Shown: positions 34,922 through 43,649, counted from the stretch's first letter. The stretch is DNA of 64,000 bases from Embleya sp040605455 (GCF_040605455.1 NZ_JBEXCV010000035.1:1-64000); one strand, 5' to 3'. Program-made: numbers and translations. The notes: generated from the sequence alone by a model not told the origin.

Positions 34922-36856
34922 TCAGCGGGGCGGGTTGCAGCCGGAGGGCGCTGAGACGGTCACGAAGGCACCGTTGCCGGAACCGGCGGCCGGTCTGGTC
35001 GAGACCTTGACTCCGAGGTAGGGCGAGCGTTCCGGGGTGATGAACGTGTGGGTGTACCTGCCGGAGACCTGTGTCCGCCCCTCGGGAAGGGCGACCGCGT
35101 CGGTGGCGACCACCGTCCCGACCGCCCTGGCGGAGGAACCGGTGAACCAGGTCAGGTTGAGCGTTCCGTCGGCGGCCCCGTCGGTCAGTACGGTCACGGA
35201 AGCCACCAGGGCGCACCGGGAGCCCAGCGGACCGCTCGCGTCGATCTTCACGGAGACGACATGGAGTTCCGGCGCCGGGGTGGCGGGCGGCACGGTGGTG
35301 CCCCCGCCAGAGGTACTGCCGCTGCCCGTTCCCCCCGAGGTGCTGGTGCCCCCGCTGGACGACCCGCCCGACCCGCCCGACGATCCGCCCGACCCGCCCG
35401 ACGATCCGCCCGACCCGCCCGACGACCCGCCCGAGGTGCCACCCCCGGTGGAGCCGGAACCGGATGAGTCGCCGCCTCCCCCGCCACTCGACGAACCACC
35501 GGGGAGGTCGTTCTGGCCCGCGGGGCCGGCCGTGCCCGGCGGCGCCTCGCCCCCGGCTGACGGCTCGTCAGTCGCCTTTGGTGCCGAAGCGGACACACTG
35601 GGCGCTCCGGTCGTCGACGGCTCGTCGCTCGCGGCCGTGCTCGCGGAAGCACTGCCGGACGGGGAACCGGGCGTCGAAGGGCCGGACATCGCCACCGGTT
35701 CGTTGGCCGGGTGGCCGCTGCTCACGGCCACCGCGGTCACCGTGATCCCACCGAGCAGCAGCGCGCCGGCAGCCACCCCGACCAGGGCCTTTCCCTTGCG
35801 GTTCAGCGGCGGCCGACTGCGTTTGCCCCGTTCGGGGCCGGATCCGGGGCTGGAGGTGGCACTTGAGCTGAGGCCGGGATCGGGGCCGGGGCCGGGGCCG
35901 AGGTCGGTGGTGGCCAGCGTCGTGGTGCCCGAGGCGCCGCCGGGGTTCGCCCAGGGGAACAGCAGGGGCAGCAGGGCCGCCAGTGCGGCGAGTTTGCGCT
36001 GCCCCCGTTCCTCCCAGTCCTCGCCGTAAGCGGCTATCGCCACGGCTTCGAGTTCGGCTACGAAGTCCGCAGCGTTTGCCGGACGTTGCCCGGGCGTCTT
36101 GGCGAGACCGCGGCGGATCAACGGGCGCACCCGCTCGGGGGCGAGTGCGTCCGGGACGGGCGCCCCCATGTGCTGGATCGCCAGTTCCTTGACCGTCTCG
36201 CCGGCGTACGGCTTGGCGCCGGTGAGGCACTCGAAGAACGTGGCGGTCGCCGCGTAGACATCCGTCGCGGGACTTGCCGGCCGGCCGGTCCACTGCTCGG
36301 GCGCCATGTACATGGGGGTACCGGCCGATTCCCCGGCTTCCCCACTGGGCACCGCGATGCCGAAGTCAACCAGCTTGGACGTCCCGTCAGCAGCGATCAG
36401 GACGTTGTCGGGCTTGTAGTCCCGGTGCACCACCCCCGCCGCATGGGCGGCGGCAAGGCCGAGCAGCGATCCCTTGAGCACGGCGAGTGCCGCCTCGGGC
36501 TCGGTGGCGCCCTCCTGCCTGAGCAGTGCGCGGAGCGGAATACCGTCCACCAGCTCCATGACGATCGCCGCTCCGAAGGACGTCTCCACGTACTCGTAGA
36601 ACTCGACCACATGGGGGGACCGAAGGGCGCCCAGCAGCTTGGCCTCGGCACGGAACCCGGCGAGGAACGTGCTGTCGCCACGCAGCCGTTCCGAGAGGAA
36701 CTTGATCGCCACCGGCGACCCGGTCCCGTCATGCCGAGCGAGCATCACCCGGCCACTCGCGCCCGAACCCAGCTCCCTCGACGGCGTGTATCCGGGAATC
36801 ATCCACGGGCCCGCACCGGATCCGTCGGTCGCGGGGAAGACCTGCGGCCCGCTCAT
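34922..36856 (-). CDS. Transmembrane Ser/Thr protein kinase with Gly/Ser stalk
   Basis: ATG 36856; 644 residues. Kinase domain ~20-285: ELGSGASGRV (P-loop), VAIKFL (catalytic Lys), VVHRDYKPDN (catalytic loop; Tyr replaces the usual Leu, as in a subset of actinobacterial kinases), DFG, MAPEQW. One membrane helix at ~350-372 (ALVGVAAGALLLGGITVTAV), then a Ser/Gly-rich stalk with repeated GGSGGSS, and an outside ~105-residue domain with two cysteines. No PASTA repeats. The start overlaps the stop of a 45-aa ORF (ATGA) and the triple-repeat membrane protein follows, so the three form an operon. Confidence 0.92.
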   Translation of the reverse strand: MSGPQVFPATDGSGAGPWMIPGYTPSRELGSGASGRVMLARHDGTGSPVAIKFLSERLRGDSTFLAGFRAEAKLLGALRSPHVVEFYEYVETSFGAAIVMELVDGIPLRALLRQEGATEPEAALAVLKGSLLGLAAAHAAGVVHRDYKPDNVLIAADGTSKLVDFGIAVPSGEAGESAGTPMYMAPEQWTGRPASPATDVYAATATFFECLTGAKPYAGETVKELAIQHMGAPVPDALAPERVRPLIRRGLAKTPGQRPANAADFVAELEAVAIAAYGEDWEERGQRKLAALAALLPLLFPWANPGGASGTTTLATTDLGPGPGPDPGLSSSATSSPGSGPERGKRSRPPLNRKGKALVGVAAGALLLGGITVTAVAVSSGHPANEPVAMSGPSTPGSPSGSASASTAASDEPSTTGAPSVSASAPKATDEPSAGGEAPPGTAGPAGQNDLPGGSSSGGGGGDSSGSGSTGGGTSGGSSGGSGGSSGGSGGSSGGSGGSSSGGTSTSGGTGSGSTSGGGTTVPPATPAPELHVVSVKIDASGPLGSRCALVASVTVLTDGAADGTLNLTWFTGSSARAVGTVVATDAVALPEGRTQVSGRYTHTFITPERSPYLGVKVSTRPAAGSGNGAFVTVSAPSGCNPPR

Positions 36857-36990
36857 GCGACACGTCTGTCCGCGGCGAGGCCGGCAAGGAGCCCCTCGGG
36901 CACCTGGGAGCCCCACGCGTGCGGGTCGTGAACAGGCGCCCCTTGGGGCACGCCGCCACGGTGGGCACCGACGACCGTCGGATTCAGCAT
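36853..36990 (-). CDS. 45-residue ORF translationally coupled to the kinase
   Basis: ATG 36990 is preceded by GGACGGAAG two bases upstream, and the stop overlaps the kinase ATG (ATGA), so its translation probably drives that of the kinase, which has only a weak binding site of its own. The product (MLNPTVVGAHRGGVPQGAPV...) is Gly/Pro/Ala-rich with one Trp. Not recognised; it could be a leader, a kinase-regulating micropeptide or a small substrate. Confidence 0.6.
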   Translation of the reverse strand: MLNPTVVGAHRGGVPQGAPVHDPHAWGSQVPEGLLAGLAADRRVA

Positions 36991-37434
36991 TTCTTCCGTC
37001 CTTGTTCTGTCGGATGTGCGTGAGTCGCCCTCCGTGCGCATGGTTCGCTCTCGGTCTTGCGGCTCACTTGCATCCGCTCCGGAACACCACAGGGCGCGGG
37101 CGCCGGTGAAAACCGCGCCCTGCATGATCCACTCCATGCCGAGGCGCCCGCGGGGCACTCGGGTACGTCCACCTCGTTGGTACGCAGAAATGTCTTCATC
37201 TCCGAAGGCGCCCGTCGGTCCGGGTCCGGGGCCTGCCCTGATCGGCGCTTATTGTTGCATTCTTGTATCGGCCCTTATTGCTGCGTTCCGGTCGCGATTC
37301 GGAAATAATCGCGTAGGGGGCATGTTCCGGGTGCAGTCAACATTGCGACGTCCGTCTTTCCGGGTGCGGTGGGAGGGCCGAACCGCCGATAGTCGGTGAT
37401 GGCACCACGGTCCGGCCGCGGCAGGGGGAGCCCG
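36991..37434. promoter_or_regulatory. A/T-rich control region upstream of the kinase operon, with direct repeats
   Basis: CGGCGCTTATTGTTGCATTC (37243-37262) and CGGCCCTTATTGCTGCGTTC (37269-37288) match at 17 of 20 positions and are 26 bp apart, in the only A/T-rich patch nearby. They look like a binding site for a dimeric or tandem regulator. No gene is seen here. Confidence 0.5.
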
Positions 37435-37920
37435 TCAGAGCTCGCCCAGGATCCTCGCTTTGGCGTGCTCGAATTCCGCAGGCGTCAGGGCACCCGAGGC
37501 CAGCAGCGCCCGCAGCCGTTCGAGCCGCACGAGTGGATCGCCGGCCGGTGCCGGAGACTCGCCCGCGGAGGCCCGGTGGAGCGACAGGAGGCGGAACATG
37601 CCCGCGGCCTTCCGGGCCGGCACGGTGTACGGGCGGGCGGGGCGAGGTTCGGCGATCTCGTCGTCGGGCGCGAACGGCTCGTGGGCGCCACCCCGGATGC
37701 CTGCCCCGAGCAGAAAGAAGCTCAGGCCTCCCGTGGTCGCAGCTATCGGCAGCGCGACTTCCCATTGAGTGGTTCCCGCAGGGCATTCACGCTTCGACAC
37801 GTAGACCCCACCCGACGAACAATTACCGGTGCGTATCACTTGATAGAAACTGTACGCGGCGACTGCCAGCGACGTGAGGAGCAAAAGGCCACCGATACCG
37901 GCGCGCAGATAGGATTTCAT
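37435..37920 (-). CDS. Small membrane protein with SHOCT domain
   Basis: ATG 37920 after AGGGGG; 161 residues. Two hydrophobic helices (GIGGLLLLTSLAVAAYSFYQ; VALPIAATTGGLSFFLLGAG) flank an outside loop with two cysteines (GNCSSGG, KRECPAG). The end, RLERLRALLASGALTPAEFE plus HAKARILGEL, is a SHOCT domain, a short C-terminal oligomerisation motif common in bacterial membrane proteins. Role unknown. Confidence 0.8.
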   Translation of the reverse strand: MKSYLRAGIGGLLLLTSLAVAAYSFYQVIRTGNCSSGGVYVSKRECPAGTTQWEVALPIAATTGGLSFFLLGAGIRGGAHEPFAPDDEIAEPRPARPYTVPARKAAGMFRLLSLHRASAGESPAPAGDPLVRLERLRALLASGALTPAEFEHAKARILGEL

Positions 37921-38118
37921 GATTCCGGACCCCCTGAACAGCGTAGTTTGCGGGCCGGCGAAGGACGCCGAAATCCCGTCCACAGGACACGGGAGACGAG
38001 ACCGGGAGAGAAGAGCTTCGTCGACGGCGTCATCAAGACGGCGCCATTGAAGTGGCGACACCGGGGAACGCGTACGCATGCTTCTCCGCGGCCTGATGGA
38101 CCCTGGCCACGTAGTCGT

Positions 38119-38459
38119 TCACGAGACGACCTTCGCGCTGCGCGGCCCCTCCACCTCGGCGTAGCGCAGGTCCGCCGACCGCGCTGCGGCGGACGCTGTC
38201 GTCCTTCCGCGAGGCATTCCCGCAGTAAGACGGCCTCGGTGGCCGCGACGGTCATGCCGTGTCCGTCCTTGGGAGTGAAGCTGCAGATGGCGTCGGCGAA
38301 GGCGAGGAAGCCCTCCGGCAGCCCGGTGAGGCGCTCGTACCGGCGGCTCACGCCGGCGGGCAGGCGCATCCTGAGGGCTGCGGTGATCGATTCGGCCTTG
38401 CCGACCAGGCCGTCGATGCTGCCGCCGACGACGACCGCGAGCCCCAACCGTAGTGTCAC
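38119..38459 (-). pseudogene. FAD-dependent monooxygenase with a large internal deletion
   Basis: GTG 38459 starts LGLAVVVGGSIDGLVGK, a dinucleotide-binding GxGxxG-like motif, then after ~20 residues jumps to RYERLTGLPEGFLAFADAIC and GHGMTVAATEAVLLRE, the second FAD motif that normally lies ~280 residues later. The middle of the enzyme is therefore gone. A frame change near 38170 separates the tail. A family of aromatic or polyketide hydroxylases is likely. Confidence 0.65.
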
Positions 38460-38946
38460 GAACAGTCCCTTCGGCGCTGATGAGTTCAGGCCGGTGGAAG
38501 CGCGAAAAACGGAAGATGCGGACGTCGCCTGCGTCGTTCCGGGCTTCGGCGTGCGGGCCCCGTACCGGTGCACGAACCCCCGGTCGAGCCAACTCTCCTG
38601 CGCCCCCTTGCGGTGGACTTGCGACTGACTAGCACCTCGGCGGGCCCGCCGGAGGCCAGGAACCTCCCGCCGGCCCGGACGTCAGCTGTCGCCGACGAAC
38701 GGGATACCGGCGGAATCCGCAACCACCTTCGCGCCGCCGTGTCCGCCCGAGGCTGCGCGGGGCGGGAGCACGCGACGCACGGCCACGCAAGAACGATGCA
38801 AGGCGTGTGCCGGACCCTTGGTGACGAGCGGCGAGGGACCGTGGTGCACCGGCACCGGAGAGCATTTCGCCCGCCCCTTACGCAACCGCACCTCGAGCGA
38901 CCAGGCACGCCTGGACGCTCGCGGACCTTGTACCTCTGGGAGAGTC

Positions 38947-39237
38947 ATGCGAATACGCACGATCACCGCCGCCCTGTCGGGCGTCCTGGCCCTCGCCGTG
39001 CTCGGAGCCCCGGCAGCACACGCGGCCGGAAGCGACGACAACACCACGGCCGGCTCGGCGATGCACAATCCGCCGACGTACGCCGTGCCGCCGGATCCGT
39101 ATGTCGTGTCGACCGGCTCGGCGATGCACAATCCGCCGACGTACGCCGTGCCGCCGGATCCGTATGTCGTGTCGACCGGCTCGGCGATGCACAATCCGCC
39201 GACATACGCCGTGCCGCCGGACCCGTACTTCGTGTAG
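38947..39237 (+). CDS. Secreted tri-repeat peptide protein (96 aa)
   Basis: ATG 38947 after GGGAGAG; signal peptide MRIRTITAALSGVLALAVLG with cleavage after AHA. The mature part is a short Asp/Asn linker and three 21-residue units, each GSAMHNPPTYAVPPDPY plus VVST (the last ends in FV at the stop). At DNA level units 1 and 2 (63 bp each) are identical. No known domain; Pro/Tyr-rich tandem units are seen in surface adhesins, morphogen-like peptides and multi-core RiPP precursors. It has its own strong terminator (39278-39312). Confidence 0.8.
   Translation: MRIRTITAALSGVLALAVLGAPAAHAAGSDDNTTAGSAMHNPPTYAVPPDPYVVSTGSAMHNPPTYAVPPDPYVVSTGSAMHNPPTYAVPPDPYFV
39052..39237 (+). repeat. Three 63-bp direct repeats in the secreted protein gene
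   Basis: Units at 39052-39114, 39115-39177 and 39178-39237. The first two are identical; the third has three or four changes and ends at the stop codon. Confidence 0.95.
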
Positions 39238-39277
39238 GGAACTGCACGGCGAACGCACCACGAACGCTGGTTCCTTG

Positions 39278-39312
39278 CTTCGCCCCGCCGGGTGTCACCC
39301 GGCGGGGCGAAG
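39278..39312. terminator. Strong terminator hairpin
   Basis: A perfect 16-bp stem (CTTCGCCCCGCCGGGT and its complement) with a 3-base loop, 40 nt after the tri-repeat gene. Confidence 0.9.
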
Positions 39313-39365
39313 TGCTGCCGGCCGGCCGGCGCGGGCCCGCGCCCCGTCGGCGTTAGGCCTCACGC

Positions 39366-39527
39366 ATGCGCTGGGCTTCCGGTTCGACGGCGGCATGCCC
39401 CTTGACTGTCCTGATCCTGGGCGTCACCAGCGCCGACAGCCCCGCCCTGACCGGAATCACGAACATCCTCGACGACACCGACACCGAATCCCCCAACGGC
39501 CGCACGGTCGTGCTCTTCCGCCACTGA
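39366..39527 (+). pseudogene. Possible 53-aa fragment
   Basis: An ATG at 39366 opens CPLTVLILGVTSADSPALTG, NILDDTDTESPNGRTVVLF, protein-like but without a binding site. Probably the end of a lost gene. Not recognised. Confidence 0.25.
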
Positions 39528-39613
39528 CAAGGACAGGTGTACCGGGCGGGATGGGGTTGTTCGCGGTCGTGCCGCAGCCGTGTTCTGATGGATGGGTGAG
39601 CGAAAACGGCTCC

Positions 39614-40243
39614 ATGCGCTTGTTCGTGGCGCTCGTGCCGCCCCCCGAAGCGGTGGCGGAACTGCGCCGTGCCGTCGACCCGATCCGCTCCCGGTACGAC
39701 GGGCTGCGCTGGACCGGGCCCCGAGGTTGGCACCTCACTCTCGCCTTTCTCGGCGCGGTGGAGCCGAAGACCCGGATCGACTTGGAGACCCGGCTCGCCC
39801 GCGTCGCCGCGCGCCATCCGCCGCGGAACCTTGCGCTCACCGGCAGCGGCCGTTTCGGCGATCGCACCCTGTGGATCGGGATCCGGGGCGATCGGCGGGC
39901 GATGGCTGCCCTGGCCGTGGCCGTACGGCGCGCGGCCGACAAATGCCATATCCCGATCGAGGACCGGCCGTGGCACGGTCACGTGACTCTGGCCCGCGTC
40001 GCCCAACCACGCGGGGCGGGCGGGCGGCGCCCCCGAGGCGGTGCGCTCACCGCCCCGGCGGCCGATCTCGCCGGATTCGACGGGGTGGAATGGACCGCGG
40101 CTCGGCTGCACCTGGTGCGGAGCGTCATCGGCAACGGCCCGGCCCAGTACCACGACGTGGCGACGTGGCCGTTGGTGGGCAGGCCCTCATCGCACGTCCG
40201 CGCGCGAACCCGGGATGGTGCCGAGGAGTCCAGTTCGAAGTGA
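39614..40243 (+). CDS. thpR: RNA 2',3'-cyclic phosphodiesterase (2'-5' RNA ligase family)
   Basis: ATG 39614 (MRLFVALVPP); an in-frame GTG at 39596 is the alternative start. 209 residues. The two HxTx motifs that define the 2H phosphoesterases are present: HLTL in GWHLTLAFLGAVEP and HVTL in WHGHVTLARVAQ. Such enzymes open 2',3'-cyclic phosphates and, in vitro, join 2'-5' RNA ends. The last ~25 residues exceed the usual length. Convergent with the lipoprotein gene of the two-component cluster; the ends overlap. Confidence 0.9.
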   Translation: MRLFVALVPPPEAVAELRRAVDPIRSRYDGLRWTGPRGWHLTLAFLGAVEPKTRIDLETRLARVAARHPPRNLALTGSGRFGDRTLWIGIRGDRRAMAALAVAVRRAADKCHIPIEDRPWHGHVTLARVAQPRGAGGRRPRGGALTAPAADLAGFDGVEWTAARLHLVRSVIGNGPAQYHDVATWPLVGRPSSHVRARTRDGAEESSSK

Positions 40244-41023
40244 GCGCCGCCTGAGCCGGCCGAACCCCAGAGGCAACAGCAGGGACCACCGCATCACCCA
40301 GTCGCGGGAGTCGCCGTCATTGCGTACCAGGTGAACCCCGGCTCTCCTGGTCACAGTCGTGCAACTCGTGGCCCGCCGACCCGAATCCCGGGCAGTTCGC
40401 ACCGCGCCGTGGACCAAAGACGCCCGATCGTGGCCATGGGACAACTCGCCGGACCCACCGGACACGCCACCAGCGTCGCGCGTTGCGTTGTCGCCCGAGT
40501 GTGCTTGCGGCGCGGACCGATGGTGCGGAAGACGCTGGCAGTGCAAGGGGCCCCACAGGCCCGGATTGCCGAGCTCGCGGAAGTTGATGTCGACGTCGGT
40601 GACGGATCGGCCGCCCGGGACGCGGGCGTTGGCCGCAGTGCAGGTGAGTTGGTGGATGGCGTCCACCGGGACTCGGCCGGCGTCGAGGGGCAGCGTGAGC
40701 GTGACGCTCCCGTCTCCGGTGTCGACGCCGACCCGGCCCGCCACATCCGCCAGGGCGGTCGAGAGTCCCCGCCGCTGTTCGGCCTGGGTCGGTCCCTTCA
40801 GCAGCAGTGCGACCGCTTGGCCGGGGTCGAGGGAGGCGTCGGCGGGTCGGGAGACCGCTTGGACACCGTCCAAAGACACGAAGAACAGGCGAGCCCGGTC
40901 GGGGACGGTGCCGACCTGGGGAACACCCCTGGCCGGGGGACCGACTCCGTGTGGCTTCGTGGCGGAGATGCCGCATTCGGCGACGAGGACGGCCACGACG
41001 GCGGCCATGACGGCGGCGACCAC
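40187..41023 (-). CDS. GerMN-like secreted/lipoprotein of the two-component cluster
   Basis: GTG 41023 with GGAGG nine bases upstream gives a hydrophobic start (VVAAVMAAVVAVLVAECG); the Cys is lipobox-like, though Glu before it is unusual. The body (RARLFFVSLDGVQAVSRPAD, VALLLKGPTQAEQRRGLSTA, LPLDAGRVPVDAIHQLTCTA) is the GerMN/sporulation-type fold of lipoproteins commonly encoded after actinobacterial histidine kinases. The gene lies entirely inside the read-through end of the kinase frame. The last ~100 residues past WGPLHCQ look like noise and overlap thpR, so the natural stop is probably lost. Confidence 0.7.
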   Translation of the reverse strand: MVAAVMAAVVAVLVAECGISATKPHGVGPPARGVPQVGTVPDRARLFFVSLDGVQAVSRPADASLDPGQAVALLLKGPTQAEQRRGLSTALADVAGRVGVDTGDGSVTLTLPLDAGRVPVDAIHQLTCTAANARVPGGRSVTDVDINFRELGNPGLWGPLHCQRLPHHRSAPQAHSGDNATRDAGGVSGGSGELSHGHDRASLVHGAVRTARDSGRRATSCTTVTRRAGVHLVRNDGDSRDWVMRWSLLLPLGFGRLRRRSLRTGLLGTIPGSRADVR

Positions 41024-42611
41024 GGTGGTGATCCTCCGGACGTTGGTGTCCGACCTCGCCCGACGACGCGGGCTCGCCGTCGTGATCGGTTCCGGGTGCA
41101 CCGATGTCGCCCAGGTGCCCGGGGTCCGGCACGGCGGCCGGCGGCACGAGGGGGAGTTCGATGGTGAACACGGTGCCCTCGTTCGCGGTGGTGGCCGCTC
41201 GTAGGGTGCCGCCGTGCAGGCGGATGTTCTCGCTGGCGATGGCGAGTCCCAGGCCGCTGCCGTCGGATCGGGTCCGGGCCGAGTCGGCTTTGTAGAAGCG
41301 GTCGAAGATGTGCGCGAGCACGGCCGGATCGATGCCGGGGCCATGGTCGACGACGTCGAGCGCGACCCGGTCGTCGGCGCGGCGCAGTACGACCCGGACG
41401 GGGCTGCCACCGTGCCGCAGTGCGTTGCCGATCAGGTTGGCGAGGGCGACGTCGAAGCGTCGAGGGTCGAGGACGACGCGGATCCCGTCGGGGAGTTCGG
41501 TCTCGACCCGGTCGGTCCAGCCCCGGGCCCGTAGGGTTCGGCGTACCGCGGTGGAGACGTCGACCTCGTCGGTGTGCAGGACTGCGGCGCCTGCGTCGAA
41601 GCGGGAGATCTCCATGAGGTCGTCGACCATGCGGGCGAGTTTGCGGGTCTCCTCGGCCACCAGTCGGAGTGCCTCGGAGGTGTCGGGGTCCAGATGGGTG
41701 GTGTCCTCGTCGAGGACCTCGGTGACGGCGACCATCGCCGCGAGGGGGGTGCGCAGTTCGTGGGAGACGTCGGCCGCGAACCGCCGGGCGCCGGCTTCCA
41801 GGCGGCGCCGTTCGGCGGCGTCGCGTTCGATGGTGTCGGCCATGGTGTTGAACGTCGCGGTCAGGTCCGCGAGTTCGCCGGTGCCGCGGACGCGGATGCG
41901 GGTGTCGAGTTCGCCCTCGGCGATGCGGTGGGCTCCCGCGCGCAGCCGCCGTACCGGGCGAAGCACGTGCGCGGCGGCGACGAGTGCCGGGACGAGGGCG
42001 AGCCCGACGGCGGGGATCGCGCCGTAGCGGGCCGCGGTGACCAGCGCGTGGATGTCGGCCTGCTCGCCGCGCAGGGACATTTCGGCGTACACCACGATCC
42101 GGGTGGGGATGTCGTCGTGCCCCGCGTGCAGGATCGGCATCCCGACGACCAGCCACGGGCCGTCGGGCCGTGCGACGCGCTGGGTTACCGCGCCGTTCTC
42201 CCGCAACACCGCTGATCGCAGGGCCGCGGTGATTGCGCCGGGATCACCGGGCGCCTCGGCGGGGACGAGTGGGCCGTCCTGGTACGAGACGTGGGTGCGC
42301 CAGTCGCGGGGGGTGCCCGCGCGGTCGAGCAGGGCGGTCAGCTGCCGCAGGTCCTCGGTGCTGGGCGGATACGCCAGATCGGGTGCGCGCGAGTCGAGTT
42401 GGGCGCGCAGTTCGTCGGTCGCGGCGTTCTCGGTGCGGTCGAGGATCGCGTCGCGGGCTTTGTCGAACGTCAGTGCGGAGGTGATCAGCGCGCTGAACGC
42501 GGCGACCAGGAGAAAGGCGACGACCAGCCGGGGGCGAAGACCCCGCAGCGACAACCGGCGTCCGACAGCTCGCGCTGATCCGGGCGCGGGCCGCGCGGCG
42601 GACGCGGTCAC
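40317..42611 (-). CDS. Sensor histidine kinase (HAMP type), with read-through tail
   Basis: GTG 42611 overlaps the response-regulator stop (GTGA). Two membrane helices (RLVVAFLLVAAFSALITSAL; VGLALVPALVAAAHVL) enclose an outside sensor of ~150 residues; then HAMP, phospho-acceptor His in FAADVSHELRTPLA, N box LANLIGNALRHG, G1 DHGPGIDP, G2 GSGLGLAIA. The kinase proper ends at about nt 41090 (VFTIELPLV), but no stop follows until 40317; the extra ~255 residues are arginine-rich and antisense-like, overlapping the whole lipoprotein gene. A lost stop or a frameshift near 41,090 is likely. Confidence 0.85.
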   Translation of the reverse strand: MTASAARPAPGSARAVGRRLSLRGLRPRLVVAFLLVAAFSALITSALTFDKARDAILDRTENAATDELRAQLDSRAPDLAYPPSTEDLRQLTALLDRAGTPRDWRTHVSYQDGPLVPAEAPGDPGAITAALRSAVLRENGAVTQRVARPDGPWLVVGMPILHAGHDDIPTRIVVYAEMSLRGEQADIHALVTAARYGAIPAVGLALVPALVAAAHVLRPVRRLRAGAHRIAEGELDTRIRVRGTGELADLTATFNTMADTIERDAAERRRLEAGARRFAADVSHELRTPLAAMVAVTEVLDEDTTHLDPDTSEALRLVAEETRKLARMVDDLMEISRFDAGAAVLHTDEVDVSTAVRRTLRARGWTDRVETELPDGIRVVLDPRRFDVALANLIGNALRHGGSPVRVVLRRADDRVALDVVDHGPGIDPAVLAHIFDRFYKADSARTRSDGSGLGLAIASENIRLHGGTLRAATTANEGTVFTIELPLVPPAAVPDPGHLGDIGAPGTDHDGEPASSGEVGHQRPEDHHRGRRRHGRRRGRPRRRMRHLRHEATRSRSPGQGCSPGRHRPRPGSPVLRVFGRCPSGLPTRRRLPRPRPSGRTAAEGTDPGRTAAGTLDRPGGCGGPGRRRHRRRERHAHAAPRRRPSPGGRHPPTHLHCGQRPRPGRPIRHRRRHQLPRARQSGPVGPLALPASSAPSVRAASTLGRQRNARRWWRVRWVRRVVPWPRSGVFGPRRGANCPGFGSAGHELHDCDQESRGSPGTQ

Positions 42612-43314
42612 AGCGGACCGAAGCGGTAACCGAATCCGCGGACCGTCTGCACGTAGCGGGGGCGGCGCGGGTCGTCCTCGACCTTCCCGCGCAGGCGCAG
42701 CACGCACGCGTCGACCAGCCGGGCGTCCCCGGCGAAGCTGTGCTCCCAGACGCGTTCGAGGAGGATGTCGCGGCTGTACACGCGCCCGGAGGAGGCGGAC
42801 AGGTACAACAGCAGCTTGAGTTCGGAGGGCGCGAGCGTGAGGTCGGTTCCGTTTTTGGACACGATGAGCGCGGCCCGGTCGATCGTCAGATCGCCGTACC
42901 GGTCGACCCGGGGCGCCATCGGATTCTCGGCGGTGCCGTCTTCGGTGTCGGCGGGAACGGCGCGGCGCAGGGCGGCCTTGATCCGGGCGCCCAAGACCTC
43001 GCCGCCGGCCGGCTTGACGACGTAGTCGTCCGCGCCGGCCTCCAGGCCGCCCACGACGTCGATGTCGTGCCGCGAGCGGTCAGGATGATGATCGGGAGTT
43101 GGTGCCGCTCCCGGATCCGGCGGCACACCTCCCGGCCGTTGATGCCCGGCAACATCAGATCCAGCAGGACGAGATCGGGGCGGAAGTCCTCCAGGGTGGC
43201 GAGCCCGGCCTCCCCGGTGGCTGCGACGGCGACCTCGTGGCCGCGCCGTCGCAGTGCGATACCGACGCCTCTTCGGACCGCGGGATCGTCTTCGATAAGC
43301 AATACGCGTGGCAT
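42608..43314 (-). pseudogene. OmpR-family response regulator, frameshifted in the receiver
   Basis: ATG 43314 after AGGGA. Receiver: VLLIEDDPAVRRGV, phospho-acceptor Asp in LVLLDLMLPG, ILTARG. At 43068-43072 one base is missing (GGC-ACGAC where GGC CAC GAC is expected); in the next frame the protein goes on as HDIDVVGGLEAGADDYVVKP, then the winged helix ending YVQTVRGFGYRFGPL. Apart from the shift all motifs are intact, so this is either a fresh pseudogene or a sequencing error. It is coupled to the histidine kinase. Confidence 0.85.
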
Positions 43315-43649
43315 GGTGGTGAAAATTCCCTGCTGAGTCGTCACGACGGATTATAGGGGACTGTGTCCGGGCCGTTCGAAGACGTTGTGGTGAGGCAGGA
43401 ACGGCAGCCTGTGGTGCTCTTCGACTTACGACGGATTTCGCGGCACCGATCCCGTCCCGTACCGGTCGGCGGGTGTGTTGACGCCTGTTCGCACAGCTCA
43501 GAGCCTCGTTGGCCATCGTATGGTCCCGTGATGACGGGTCTGTGCGCGATATGTGACGAGACGATGACAGCCTCCGGTTTCGATACCCGAACGTGTTTGG
43601 CTCGACGAGCAGTCGAACCAAGACCCGGGATATCGAGACAGGAATACCC

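Noticed and set aside
40798..42156. 452-codon minus frame inside the histidine kinase
   Set aside because: Arginine-rich out-of-frame shadow.
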